DNA from: a virus
Direction: 5' to 3' (one strand)
DNA length: 29,313 nt
Virus record (IMG/VR): IMGVR_UViG_3300023184_000405
Location: 1-29,313 of that record
Numbering within the stretch: the stretch's first letter is position 1; the number at the start of each line of letters is the position of its first letter. A model generated the notes under the pieces. The model did not search any database. It was not told the DNA's origin and saw nothing but the letters and a program-made list of their open reading frames with translations. Shown in pieces: positions 15,137 to 22,087 of the stretch. The position numbers were made by a program, and so were the translations under genes.

Positions 15137-15330
15137 TGTGGGTGGAGGGAGAAGATTCTGTCTCGTACTTGTCGGGCTTCCTCGACATTGGAAGTCTTGG
15201 TCGAGACACGGACACGCACAGGCTTTAGTGCGGGGTCTTTTACTAGCGTGTAGTTAACCCACCAAACATTCTTGTTCAGCCACAGGTTATGGTTAGGGTT
15301 AGACTTGCACTTGGGTCGGGTAATAATCAT
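15109..15330 (-). CDS. Orphan Arm-type DNA-binding-domain-like protein
   Basis: 73 aa from ATG 15330. The central VWWVNYTLVKDPALKPVRVR followed by VSTKTSNVEEARQVRDRIF resembles the N-terminal Arm-binding domain of tyrosine integrases (strand 'ywvry...g.r.r.Sl.T.d..eAr..r'), but no catalytic domain follows and nothing else in the window looks like an integrase. Cys/His residues (CKSNPNH, HPQC) are also present. Could be a truncated integrase remnant, an excisionase-like protein or a stand-alone DNA binder. It is preceded by the three-way-junction RNA element. Start follows a leader with TTTCCACAA before ATG. Confidence 0.5.
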   Translation of the reverse strand: MIITRPKCKSNPNHNLWLNKNVWWVNYTLVKDPALKPVRVRVSTKTSNVEEARQVRDRIFSLHPQCTKTPKRS

Positions 15331-15345
15331 TTGTGGAAAGATGGA

Positions 15346-15429
15346 GGGCAGGAGTTCACTCGGGTAATGACATGCCAGAAACAACCCGCCTACGCCTTAC
15401 GGAAGTAGGACTCCTGCCCAAATGTCATT
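15346..15429 (-). ncRNA. Predicted structured RNA: three-way junction with possible pseudoknot
   Basis: Given in + coordinates: outer stem GGGCAGGAGT (15346-15355) with ACTCCTGCCC (15410-15419), 10 bp perfect. Hairpin 1: CGGGT (15361-15365) with ACCCG (15384-15388). Hairpin 2: CCTAC (15389-15393) with GTAGG (15405-15409). The three helices abut with no unpaired bases except 5 nt. The hairpin 1 loop AATGACAT (15366-15373) is perfectly complementary to ATGTCATT (15422-15429), so a long-range pairing is possible. It fills the gap between the ERF gene stop and the Arm-like gene. A 12-codon ORF (TAA-ATG junction, 15428 leftward) overlaps it. Could be an mRNA regulatory element, a small RNA or a DNA site. 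Not a known class that I recognise. Confidence 0.5.
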
Positions 15430-16157
15430 TAGAACGGAACATCGTCGGACGACTCCGACTGGCTGTTGTTTTCGGTGCTACCGCCCAGAGCGGACTTGGC
15501 AGCAGACTTTAGGGCAACATCGTTAGCGGAGATGCGGCCATTGTAGGGCTTAGGGGTCCAACCCTTTTCGCCATCGTTGGCAAGCCACTCAACATAACCC
15601 CTGTCCTCTTGGGCTACCTGCGAGATGGACTTGCCCTTATGCTTGCCGAAAGGCACGATTGGGCTCGGACCGCCAGAGGTAGGCTGAGGTGCGGCAGGGC
15701 CGGGAATCCACTTCGTGGTGGACACCTGCGACTGCTGGGGTTGATTGACTGCTACTGAGCGGTGGGAGCGGTCAGTCTCGGCATCGTCATCATCGGTGGC
15801 CACTCCAGCCACAGCCGCCAGTGCGTAGCGACGAAGGTAGGAGAACAGAGAGCCAGCCTGTTGACCATTAAGGTCCTTGGCGTGTAGCAGACATACAGAC
15901 TCAATGCTTTCACCACTTGTGTGAAGGACCGTAGTCTTGATGCCAACTTCATCGCCAGTTCCAATGGGCAACTGGATGATGGCGAGGCCATGCTTGGCGA
16001 AGATAGGCTTCAACGCCTTGAGGTGTGCGGACAGCGAAGCATACCTGCTCTTGTGGAACGGATTGTCGCTATCAGCGTGAACATCCTGCGTCTCGGCAAT
16101 AGCCGCTACGAGTGCTTTGGACAGTAGGGGTTTGAGCCCTTCGGTTTCTTGGTTCAT
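15429..16157 (-). CDS. erf: ERF-family single-strand annealing protein with ExoX-like C-terminal domain
   Basis: 242 aa. Residues ~10-127 match ERF annealing proteins: DVHADSDNPFHKSRYASLSA, an ALKPIFAKHGLAIIQ segment, and the GSLFSYLRRYALAAVAGVAT-DDDDA signature (~102-127). These proteins anneal single strands during phage recombination and genome circularisation. A Pro/Gln/Ser linker is followed by a PFGKHKGKSISQV domain (~169-200), similar to the small ExoX-type C-terminal module found on some ERF proteins. The last residues SSDDVPF copy the SSB C-terminal tip, suggesting a partner-binding tail. CCCCCCACACAC leader precedes the ATG. Exonuclease, RusA and ligase lie in the same operon. Confidence 0.85.
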   Translation of the reverse strand: MNQETEGLKPLLSKALVAAIAETQDVHADSDNPFHKSRYASLSAHLKALKPIFAKHGLAIIQLPIGTGDEVGIKTTVLHTSGESIESVCLLHAKDLNGQQAGSLFSYLRRYALAAVAGVATDDDDAETDRSHRSVAVNQPQQSQVSTTKWIPGPAAPQPTSGGPSPIVPFGKHKGKSISQVAQEDRGYVEWLANDGEKGWTPKPYNGRISANDVALKSAAKSALGGSTENNSQSESSDDVPF

Positions 16158-16174
16158 GTGTGTGGGGGGAAAGG

Positions 16175-16390
16175 TTACTCGACAGTCTCTGTGAGTTTCG
16201 TCTTACCAAACTGGGCTCCTTGCAGGTAGGTCAGACATTCACGCTTAGTACCCTTGAATAGGGTCTTGCCGTGACACTGGACCTGCCATTCGGCTTCGCC
16301 TGTGGAGTTGGTGGAGATGACGGTGCATCCGATAATCGAGGCAATAGCCTCAAGTTCGCTACGCTTGGTTCGTTGATTTGGTTGGTTCAT
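16175..16390 (-). CDS. Hypothetical early protein upstream of ERF
   Basis: 71 aa. MNQPNQRTKRSELEAIASII then GCTVISTNSTGEAEWQVQ, ending KTKLTETVE. A mixed alpha/beta small protein with a central strand and CHGKTLFKG. It starts 7 nt after the transglycosylase stop. No recognised family. Function unknown. Confidence 0.6.
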   Translation of the reverse strand: MNQPNQRTKRSELEAIASIIGCTVISTNSTGEAEWQVQCHGKTLFKGTKRECLTYLQGAQFGKTKLTETVE

Positions 16391-16397
16391 AGGGAGA

Positions 16398-16850
16398 TTA
16401 TTTGGACAGGGCTATTACCCTGTTGGTAGAAGATTGCTTAACAGCGGGTGCAGAGTCAACTAAGAACTGTATTTTTCTAGCAGCATTGTAACCCATTGTG
16501 TAGCATAGATAAACAGAGCCATTATTTACCACCACGCCATCTTTTTCTAGCCTCTTGGCAATGGTTAGGCAGTAGCAAACAACATACTGTCGTGAGATGG
16601 CCTCATTGTGAGCCCCAACAGACCAAGACACAACAGGTCCACCAGACTGCTTCATTAGCACCCTGCAATCGTCCCAAGCGGCCTTTTGAAACTGGTATGG
16701 GCCTCTCGCTTTACCCTTATCTCCAATGGCCTTTAAATCGCCACCAGACTCTACTTGGGCGATAGCCTCGACGAACTTGGGAGTGGGCTCCCAGCCACCA
16801 AGCAGTTTACTTGTTGCCAGAGCCAATGCTATGTAGGGCGTGTAGTGCAT
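16398..16850 (-). CDS. Lytic transglycosylase (SLT-like muramidase) in the early operon
   Basis: 150 aa. Begins with a short hydrophobic segment (MHYTPYIALALATSKLLGG) and then a lysozyme-like fold: FVEAIAQVESGGDLKAIG with catalytic Glu34 in the QVESGG motif, then GKARGPYQFQKAAWDDCRVL (the 'G..Q....aw' motif of SLT domains). Such enzymes cleave peptidoglycan for lysis or entry. It is encoded on the leftward strand, away from the holins at 11.8-12.5 kb, and overlaps the preceding gene by 44 nt. The N-terminal hydrophobic stretch may be a weak signal or anchor. Other members of the fold in phages are virion-associated, but the position here is unusual. Confidence 0.7.
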   Translation of the reverse strand: MHYTPYIALALATSKLLGGWEPTPKFVEAIAQVESGGDLKAIGDKGKARGPYQFQKAAWDDCRVLMKQSGGPVVSWSVGAHNEAISRQYVVCYCLTIAKRLEKDGVVVNNGSVYLCYTMGYNAARKIQFLVDSAPAVKQSSTNRVIALSK

Positions 16851-17073
16851 AAATGATGTGACGGCATCGCATCCTTGGTTGGTAGGGGTGGCCTACTTTC
16901 TCAAGTTTAGGGCGAAGTATGATTTGGAAGTGTTCGCAGAAGCACTCTCCATTGCCATTATAGTGAGATAGGTCCACCATATGGTGCTGACCACCCCTAG
17001 ACCTGCTAGGCACAAGCCAAGTGAATGGCAGGTCGTGTGGGATGGGTCTGTCATTCTCAAACTTATGTGCCAT
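16807..17073 (-). CDS. SWIM-type zinc-finger-like protein
   Basis: 88 aa. NGECFCEHF (Cys44, Cys46, His48) and RCRHII (Cys70, His72) fit the C-x-C-x(n)-C-x-H SWIM zinc motif, with an additional His. The N-terminal region is basic (PSRSRGGQHH). SWIM modules occur in DNA-binding and recombination-associated proteins. Overlaps the DnaC-like gene by 11 nt and the transglycosylase by 44 nt, so it is read in a compact chain. A recombination-linked DNA-binding role is inferred, not shown. Confidence 0.6.
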   Translation of the reverse strand: MAHKFENDRPIPHDLPFTWLVPSRSRGGQHHMVDLSHYNGNGECFCEHFQIILRPKLEKVGHPYQPRMRCRHIIYALHALHSIGSGNK

Positions 17074-17773
17074 TGGAGCCGAAGGCGGTGAAGAACTCCT
17101 TTAGTCTGGCTACAAGTGCAGATGCCAGTTGTCGGTCAACATCTGCAAACCTACGCTCCAGACCAGCGGAATCGAAGTTGGTGGTGATTACCGTGGGCAA
17201 CTTGTGGCTGGTGCGAAAGTCTATGACTTGGAAAAGGTCGGTAGCCATACGAGGCGTAGGCCGCTCCTTGCCCATATCGTCAATCATTAGGAACTCTATG
17301 TCACAGACCCGCTTCAACCTCTTTGCATGGTCACCAGCCTCATAGCCCTGTTCGATGATTAACTCAAAGTCACGCATCGTCATTGATATGCACTTGTGGC
17401 CAGAGTCCTGAACCTTGATTAGTATGAGCCAAGCCGCCCTAGTCTTTTGATACCTAGTCTGGCCGTGGATGATTAGGCTACCACGCTCGTAATTCCAAGA
17501 CTCTACCAATGCCCTAAGGCGTGGTGCGAACTGATTTATGTCAGTATCGGCAAATGCAGGTGGTGGATAGATGAAGTCCTTGTTGCGAGCCATAGCCTTT
17601 CTGCGTGCCTCGGCTTGTTCCTCCCTTTCGGTAAGTAGCCTAAGTTGCTCCTTACACTTATCAGAGGAACAGATACGCTGGTAGATGAAGTACCCTCCAA
17701 ACTCAAATGGAGGAACTAGTGTGTCACAGAACTCACACTTGACTGCCTCCTTCTTGCTAAAAGGTTTTTCCAT
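17063..17773 (-). CDS. DnaC-like helicase loader (AAA+ ATPase) with degenerate P-loop
   Basis: 236 aa. N-terminal zinc finger (Cys13-x2-Cys16 ... Cys35 ... Cys40) in KCEFCDTLV and RICSSDKC. The ATPase core has GQTRYQKT (104-111) in the Walker A position, where the usual Gly before Lys is Gln, then Walker B FLMIDDMGKE (161-170) and sensor ITTNF (196-200). The DnaC/IstB-type 'LmIDDmGke' is clear. Such loaders put the replicative helicase on origin DNA. Starts 17 nt inside the HTH replication gene, as in initiator/loader pairs. The changed P-loop means ATP hydrolysis may be altered. Confidence 0.75.
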   Translation of the reverse strand: MEKPFSKKEAVKCEFCDTLVPPFEFGGYFIYQRICSSDKCKEQLRLLTEREEQAEARRKAMARNKDFIYPPPAFADTDINQFAPRLRALVESWNYERGSLIIHGQTRYQKTRAAWLILIKVQDSGHKCISMTMRDFELIIEQGYEAGDHAKRLKRVCDIEFLMIDDMGKERPTPRMATDLFQVIDFRTSHKLPTVITTNFDSAGLERRFADVDRQLASALVARLKEFFTAFGSNGT

Positions 17774-18167
17774 CGGAGCCTCCCTTAAGTATAGATTTGT
17801 TATTACTTGTACTATTGGAGGAGGTTTTATGCTCTGGCTTAGGCAGGATATGTCCTCCAGCGGAGGCTGAAATAGCCTGCTGGTGGACTCTTAAAACCCT
17901 GCTGGTCTGGTTATTTCCAGTGGTGGTCATGGTGCGTGTTATGTACTTGTTTTTGACAAGTTCGGTGATTGTTACTCGCACGTAGCGAGGGTGGATGCCT
18001 AGGCACTTGGCTATGTATTCGTTGGAAGCCCAACAGCCATCTTGGTTATCCAATGCATCGACCATGGCAAAGACTAGTTTTGCAGTCTTGCTGAGTGATG
18101 CATCTTCCAAAACGACACGAGGAATCCATAGCCCTGTATAGGGCTTTTTGTCATCTGGCTGTGCCAT
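17757..18167 (-). CDS. HTH replication-initiation-type protein
   Basis: 136 aa from ATG 18167. SLSKTAKLVFAMVDALDNQDG then WASNEYIAKCLGIHPRYVRV and TITELVKNKYITR form a winged-HTH of the HTH_36 type common at the N-terminus of phage replication organisers. The C-terminal part (KPEHKTSSNSTSNNKSILKGG) is Ser/Asn-rich and disordered. Directly upstream of, and overlapping, the DnaC-like loader, so it probably recruits the loader to an origin. Begins 5 nt after the exonuclease gene. The exact origin site was not identified in this gene. Confidence 0.7.
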   Translation of the reverse strand: MAQPDDKKPYTGLWIPRVVLEDASLSKTAKLVFAMVDALDNQDGCWASNEYIAKCLGIHPRYVRVTITELVKNKYITRTMTTTGNNQTSRVLRVHQQAISASAGGHILPKPEHKTSSNSTSNNKSILKGGSDGKTF

Positions 18168-18171
18168 AAAG

Positions 18172-19005
18172 TTATCGGAGCGATAGAATCTGTTTGCCGT
18201 ATCCACCGATGCCCGGCCAAACATCATCTCGCTTGCACTCTCCATATGTCTTGAGAGCACGAAATGCATTGTTGGACTCTGCAATTAGGTCATCCTTTGA
18301 CAACTGGAACACCACCACATCAATTGGGTCCTCCTTGGAAACCACAGTGAACAGAAACTCTGGGATGCCAAGTCCAGCGGCTTGATATACTAGGCAGTAG
18401 AATCCCGCTTGGAAGCCATAGTCGTAATCCCAACAGGTGCGTTTGAAGTTCTTAAGCGTGGGAGTCTTGTTGGTGGTCTTGAGGTCGTTGATGAACCCAT
18501 CTCCACAGAAGTCCAAACGGCACTTGAATGGGAACTTGAACCCAGACACCTCAAATTCAGCGAAGATGCTTACCTCCGCTGCATCTTCCGAAGATGAGAA
18601 CGCATTGTGGTGAGCGGACAGAAGTGACATTGCACATTCGTCATTGTGGAGGGTGTCGGTCATCCGTTTGCAAAGGTCCAAGTTGGACTGTGAGATGACA
18701 TTTGAACCAGCAGGTTGAGCCTCAACGAACTCCTTGTGAGCCTTACGCTCGATGGAGGACTTGGCGTTGTATTCTGGGCATACGATGATGCGTGAATACG
18801 CTGTGGTGGGCTTGTAAAACAAGTCGTGGGTAACCCTGCCAATGGCGGCGGCGGTTTCATCAATGTCATCGCCATGCTCCAAGTTCCACTTGAAGTGCTT
18901 TGGAGAGTCCATGATGTAGCATAGTTCTGAACGAGATACCGCCTCTACAGAGCGATATTCGTGGTCGGGCATATTGATGGCGACCGAGGTGTTGGGTGTA
19001 ATCAT
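18172..19005 (-). CDS. RecB-like PD-(D/E)XK exonuclease (DUF3799/exodeoxyribonuclease VIII type)
   Basis: 277 aa from ATG 19005; a TTG overlapping the previous stop at 19020 would add five residues but the CCCACACACTA leader favours the ATG. Signature residues: AVSRSELCYIMDSPKHFKW, AAAIGRVTHDLFYKP (His60), then RLDFCGDGFINDLKTT (Asp165, Asp174-x-Lys176) and the Q-x3-Y motif QAGFY (Gln199-Tyr203) of RecB-family nucleases. This is the family of phage double-strand-end exonucleases that pair with ERF/Bet-type annealing proteins; here ERF is 2.8 kb downstream in the same operon. Digestion of ends would give single strands for annealing. Confidence 0.8.
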   Translation of the reverse strand: MITPNTSVAINMPDHEYRSVEAVSRSELCYIMDSPKHFKWNLEHGDDIDETAAAIGRVTHDLFYKPTTAYSRIIVCPEYNAKSSIERKAHKEFVEAQPAGSNVISQSNLDLCKRMTDTLHNDECAMSLLSAHHNAFSSSEDAAEVSIFAEFEVSGFKFPFKCRLDFCGDGFINDLKTTNKTPTLKNFKRTCWDYDYGFQAGFYCLVYQAAGLGIPEFLFTVVSKEDPIDVVVFQLSKDDLIAESNNAFRALKTYGECKRDDVWPGIGGYGKQILSLR

Positions 19006-19016
19006 TAGTGTGTGGG

Positions 19017-19208
19017 TCAAGAGTGGGTGTATCCGTCTGGTTCAATTACGAACCACATTTCAGAGCCAAGTTGGGCTCGGCACAGTACTGAGACTGCTTG
19101 CTCTCCCAGCAGGAAGCCGAGCGTGCTGTTGTCTGGCTCCCACCCCTTGCTGGGGAGCAAAAGCAGGGCTTCGTGCTGGGCAGCGGTGAGTTGCTTGATG
19201 TTAAACAT
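19017..19208 (-). CDS. Small protein, paralogue of the 25350-25640 product
   Basis: 63 aa. MFNIKQLTAAQHEALLLLPS, then GWEPDNSTLGFLLGEQA and GSEMWFVIEPDGYTHS. The C-terminus closely matches AHETGSKCWFIIEKDGTIHS of the protein at 25350-25640, including the aromatic/acidic ending. ATG overlaps the RusA stop (leader CAACCACCCA-ATG). Two paralogues in separate leftward blocks suggests a conserved small-protein family; role unknown. Confidence 0.65.
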   Translation of the reverse strand: MFNIKQLTAAQHEALLLLPSKGWEPDNSTLGFLLGEQAVSVLCRAQLGSEMWFVIEPDGYTHS

Positions 19209-19662
19209 TGGGTGGTTGGGTTAGGGTTGAAAGTGACTCCACATAAATGGAGATGTGTGGGTGATGTGGCGTGTGCCACTTTGACAAAGTGAGTTCGGAA
19301 ATCTTGCCGTCGTCGACTAGGACTCCTGCTTCAGTCATGCAGTCCAGAATCATCTTGGCCATGTTGTCCAAGTCTGGCTTGGTGCTTTTGGGAATGACCA
19401 ATCGTGAAAGCCTTGTGCCAGTGCATTTGTTGTGGGCAAAGAAGAAGCCTAGCCGAACACGAACAGGGCCATCTTGACAAACCCAGTCCCCCTTTGCCGT
19501 CTTTAGCATGGCAGTAAAGGACTGGGCCCACTTGTACTGGTCGGACTTATGGTACTTACCAATGAACTGCCGTCCGTCCTTGGTCTTGATAATACGCAGT
19601 CCAGATTGATGAGTGGCAGTCTGGGGCGTAATAGGGAGGTCTAATTCAAGTATCGTTCTCAT
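19201..19662 (-). CDS. rusA: RusA-family Holliday junction resolvase
   Basis: 153 aa from ATG 19662 (an alternate ATG at 19680 is in-frame). Begins MRTILELDLPITPQ, then the signature STKPDLDNMAKMILDCM with Asp97 and Asp99, Lys103, and GVLVDDGKIS with Asp118. Relative spacings D-x-D, +6 Lys and +21 Asp agree with E. coli RusA D70/D72/K76/D91 as I know them. RusA cleaves four-way junctions produced by recombination. The C-terminus (TLTQPPNV) runs through a C/A-rich leader into the next start. Overlaps the preceding gene by 17 nt. Confidence 0.9.
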   Translation of the reverse strand: MRTILELDLPITPQTATHQSGLRIIKTKDGRQFIGKYHKSDQYKWAQSFTAMLKTAKGDWVCQDGPVRVRLGFFFAHNKCTGTRLSRLVIPKSTKPDLDNMAKMILDCMTEAGVLVDDGKISELTLSKWHTPHHPHISIYVESLSTLTQPPNV

Positions 19663-19870
19663 CCATGCACTGTATGGCATTAGATGAGAGTTGGGAAGTC
19701 ATAAGTGCCAGAGCCCTCATTTCCATCTTCATAATGGCTACCTGTAAATAGAACTCCCCAGCCCTAGGCAGGGTGCCAATACTCTCGCTAAGGTCGCTCT
19801 GGAGGGAGCGAATCTTATACATAGAGTGCTTTATGTCACTTAATGTCTTGGGCTTGGGGTCGTGTCTCAT
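19646..19870 (-). CDS. Small helical protein of unknown function
   Basis: 74 aa. MRHDPKPKTLSDIKHSMYKI then QSDLSESIGTLPRAGEFYLQ and MKMEMRALALMTSQL; predicted mostly helical, with a Met-rich helix. Start overlaps the previous stop (ATGA); end overlaps RusA. A coiled-coil or small dimer fits. No family recognised. Confidence 0.6.
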   Translation of the reverse strand: MRHDPKPKTLSDIKHSMYKIRSLQSDLSESIGTLPRAGEFYLQVAIMKMEMRALALMTSQLSSNAIQCMDENDT

Positions 19871-20202
19871 TTCATCTTGGTTATGACAAGAGCCACATTT
19901 TCGTCAACAGACTTAGCATACTTGCCAAGTCCAGATGACATATTGATGAATGTGGCATCTGCCATCTCCTTTAATACCACAGGGCTGGATTCAAGCCAAG
20001 CGGAGCGGTAGCCAGTATCATCAGAGACATGGCTGACCTTTGTTAACAGGAACTCATGCTCCATGCGAATGGACTTGGAGCCAGTAATGGTCACAGCCAT
20101 AGTAAGAGTCATAGAGGAGGGACTAAACATAAAGTGGACTCCAACCTTGTCGGCTGGCTTCTGCTCAATGGTAGTATTGGTGGTGGGTATGATTTCGCTC
20201 AT
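19867..20202 (-). CDS. Hypothetical protein, strand-rich
   Basis: 111 aa from ATG 20202. Contains a beta-rich stretch (VGVHFMFSPSSMTLTMAVTI) and VALVITKMK at the end. The N-terminus (MSEIIPTTNTTIEQKPADK) is preceded by CAACCCACACAA, a C/A-rich leader. Coupled by ATGA on both sides. Might be a nucleic-acid or protein-binding small domain; no motif recognised. Confidence 0.6.
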   Translation of the reverse strand: MSEIIPTTNTTIEQKPADKVGVHFMFSPSSMTLTMAVTITGSKSIRMEHEFLLTKVSHVSDDTGYRSAWLESSPVVLKEMADATFINMSSGLGKYAKSVDENVALVITKMK

Positions 20203-20462
20203 TTGTGTGGGTTGAAGGATTTGTATGCCAGAGACATGATGGTCTGCAACTGCCCCTTGGAACATTTCAGTTCAGTTGCTCTGGATACGATTGTTAGGAA
20301 GTGGTTTCGGTATGCTAGGGCTTTCATACCTGCTGGTACTGGTCCATAGTATTGGCCTAGGCTTACGCAGTGCCAGTAACGAAACATCTTGTATGTCTCT
20401 CTGGCGTGCTTGGTAAGCCCTCTGGTGGTGGTTATCGAATATACATCGAATGGGTCTAGCAT
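20199..20462 (-). CDS. Hypothetical early protein
   Basis: 87 aa from ATG 20462, or 95 aa from ATG 20486, which would overlap the preceding gene by 17 nt. TRGLTKHARETYKMFRYWHC, then YYGPVPAGMKALAYRNHFLT and VSRATELKCSKGQLQTIM. Helical and basic. Coupled to the next gene by ATGA. No family recognised; the choice of start is uncertain. Confidence 0.55.
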   Translation of the reverse strand: MLDPFDVYSITTTRGLTKHARETYKMFRYWHCVSLGQYYGPVPAGMKALAYRNHFLTIVSRATELKCSKGQLQTIMSLAYKSFNPHK

Positions 20463-20469
20463 GGTCGTA

Positions 20470-20754
20470 TTAGCGTTTGCGGTCATCGAGCCATTCAATG
20501 AACATCTGTTCGACCTCCTCACGCTGAACAAGTCCATGTCGCTTGCAGATGGTCTTGAAGGCAACAAGCACAGTCTTGTTGATTGGGCAGGAGAACTGAT
20601 GCATACCTCTTTCGGCTAGGTACTTGTGATGGTTGATGGTTGTCTGGCGTTTGCCAGTGCCTAGGGCTACATCATAGCCCCTCGCAAGGCCACGCTGGTA
20701 TGCCTTGGTATAGACATTCTGGCGTTCTAGTTTTGTCAGTGGTTTCTTTTTCAT
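20470..20754 (-). CDS. Ribbon-helix-helix-like small protein
   Basis: 94 aa. The C-terminal half (HQFSCPINKTVLVAFKTICK, then HGLVQREEVEQMFIEWLDDR) has a strand followed by two helices, the arrangement of ribbon-helix-helix DNA-binding domains. The N-terminal part is basic (MKKKPLTKLERQNVYTKAYQ). It might be a transcriptional regulator of the early operon. ATGA-coupled to the preceding gene. The RHH assignment is from pattern only. Confidence 0.5.
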   Translation of the reverse strand: MKKKPLTKLERQNVYTKAYQRGLARGYDVALGTGKRQTTINHHKYLAERGMHQFSCPINKTVLVAFKTICKRHGLVQREEVEQMFIEWLDDRKR

Positions 20755-21137
20755 TGGTGGTCGTGGTGGGAGAGAAACTGGACTGGCTCTTGGCCTCTTG
20801 TCATCTTAATGATGTAGTGTCCAAGTGAACCAGATGATGCATAGTGCCGTCCATATGTGTATGGAAGGTTGAGTGTGCCTTCAATTGCGTTGAAGATGCC
20901 GATGTACTGGTTGGCAGTAACCTCGGTTTCGTGCTTGGTTGGGAACACGACACGCAGTCGTTCCATAGTTACAAGGCTGGCTAGTTCCATTTGATAGACC
21001 AGACAGCCTAGTTCCAGAGGTTCTAGAAGGCAGATGTGGTCATAATAGTATCCAGTCTTGTATTGGACTCTGGCTCGCCAATAAATGGCAGTCCAGATGC
21101 ACTGGGTGTTGTTGTTGGTTTGTGTTGGTGGGGACAT
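20751..21137 (-). CDS. Hypothetical early protein
   Basis: 128 aa from ATG 21137, which keeps the 21156-21183 hairpin outside the gene; a longer start at 21167 would place ten more codons over it. The N-terminus is Thr/Gln/Asn-rich (SPPTQTNNNTQ), followed by a strand-rich region (IWTAIYWRARVQYKTGYYYD) and SGSLGHYIIKMTRG. No family recognised. ATGA-coupled to the RHH-like gene. Confidence 0.5.
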   Translation of the reverse strand: MSPPTQTNNNTQCIWTAIYWRARVQYKTGYYYDHICLLEPLELGCLVYQMELASLVTMERLRVVFPTKHETEVTANQYIGIFNAIEGTLNLPYTYGRHYASSGSLGHYIIKMTRGQEPVQFLSHHDHQ

Positions 21138-21155
21138 GAGCAATGGGAAAGTGGG

Positions 21156-21183
21156 CAAGGCCACCATATTTCAGATGGCCTTG
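21156..21183 (-). terminator. Hairpin after the DUF932 gene
   Basis: CAAGGCCA (21156-21163) pairs perfectly with TGGCCTTG (21176-21183) over a 12-nt loop, beginning 4 nt after the DUF932 stop. No T-tract follows, so termination is uncertain. It may instead be an mRNA end or processing hairpin. Confidence 0.4.
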
Positions 21184-21187
21184 GTTC

Positions 21188-22087
21188 TCAGTTGTTGACG
21201 AGAACAGGGGTGCTCAGATGCTCCAGATAGTCCTGTTGCAGAGTAGCCTTGCGGAGTTTGCGATACAGGTCCTTGCTGGTTTCGTAAGCGAGTTCAGCCT
21301 TAACTGCACCTACTTCGTGGGTGAGATGCTGGGTGGCGGCATTGTACAGGTTGTACAGAGTGCGGTCAGCGTCCGCTCCATAGGTAGGGCGTTCCCAGAT
21401 GGTGTTAATCTTGTCGGCAGTCCTGCGGGAGAACACATCCGCAACTGCCAGCCTTGCCAAGATGTTAGTGCCTTGAGTCTGGGAGATACCGATTTCTGAC
21501 ATAACACGCAGTTCACTTACAGTCTGCTGGTAACCAGAGAACACCTCATCCATACTGGATGCGATGAACTTTGGGTTCAGAGAAGTAGTGTGCTTCTGGG
21601 ACATTGCCAGACCATTGAAGGTGCTGGTCATGCCATTCGTGCATACGAGACGGAGCAGACCAACATCGATTGTTGCACGCATAGTGCAGTCAAAGGAGTT
21701 GGTGACAGTCAGTCGCATACCCACGATGTCTCCTTTCTTGACCTCGGTCATGCCAGTCTCACGGAAGTCGTAGGACGCATAGACGCGAGCCCCGCCATCC
21801 TCAAGGCTGATGGACCTAGTCCACTTGCCAAGACCACGCTCTTGGAAAGCCGACTCAGCGGCATCGAGCAGGTCCGAGTTCTGGAGGACTTGGTATTGAT
21901 TGGAGCAGGTACTGAAGAACCGATTGTTGTCCATACGGCGGGTGCCGTAAAGACCAGTGGGGCGGCCTTCGGGGTCGTGCATTTCGCAAACCTCAACCTT
22001 GTAGTCGTAGGCTCGGTTGTCCGTATGAGGTTCGGACTCTACCTCGACAATCGTGTTGTCGGTGATGCTGTCGTCTGGGTTTATCAT
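21188..22087 (-). CDS. DUF932 / phage-plasmid-like protein
   Basis: 299 aa. CSNQYQVLQNSDLLDAAESAF, then GARVYASYDFR, GMRLTVTNSFDCTMRATIDV and RLVCTNGMTST match the DUF932 (phage/plasmid-like, TIGR03299) family as I know it: a core domain with the LRLVCTNGM motif. The family's molecular function is not established. Starts after a CCCCCCACACACACC leader that also forms the end of the DNA ligase reading frame (ATGA). Central in the early operon between ligase and hypothetical genes. Confidence 0.8.
   Translation of the reverse strand: MINPDDSITDNTIVEVESEPHTDNRAYDYKVEVCEMHDPEGRPTGLYGTRRMDNNRFFSTCSNQYQVLQNSDLLDAAESAFQERGLGKWTRSISLEDGGARVYASYDFRETGMTEVKKGDIVGMRLTVTNSFDCTMRATIDVGLLRLVCTNGMTSTFNGLAMSQKHTTSLNPKFIASSMDEVFSGYQQTVSELRVMSEIGISQTQGTNILARLAVADVFSRRTADKINTIWERPTYGADADRTLYNLYNAATQHLTHEVGAVKAELAYETSKDLYRKLRKATLQQDYLEHLSTPVLVNN

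Noticed and set aside
15346-15429. Hammerhead ribozyme
   Set aside because: Three helices are present but neither the CUGANGA nor the GAAA core sequences are.
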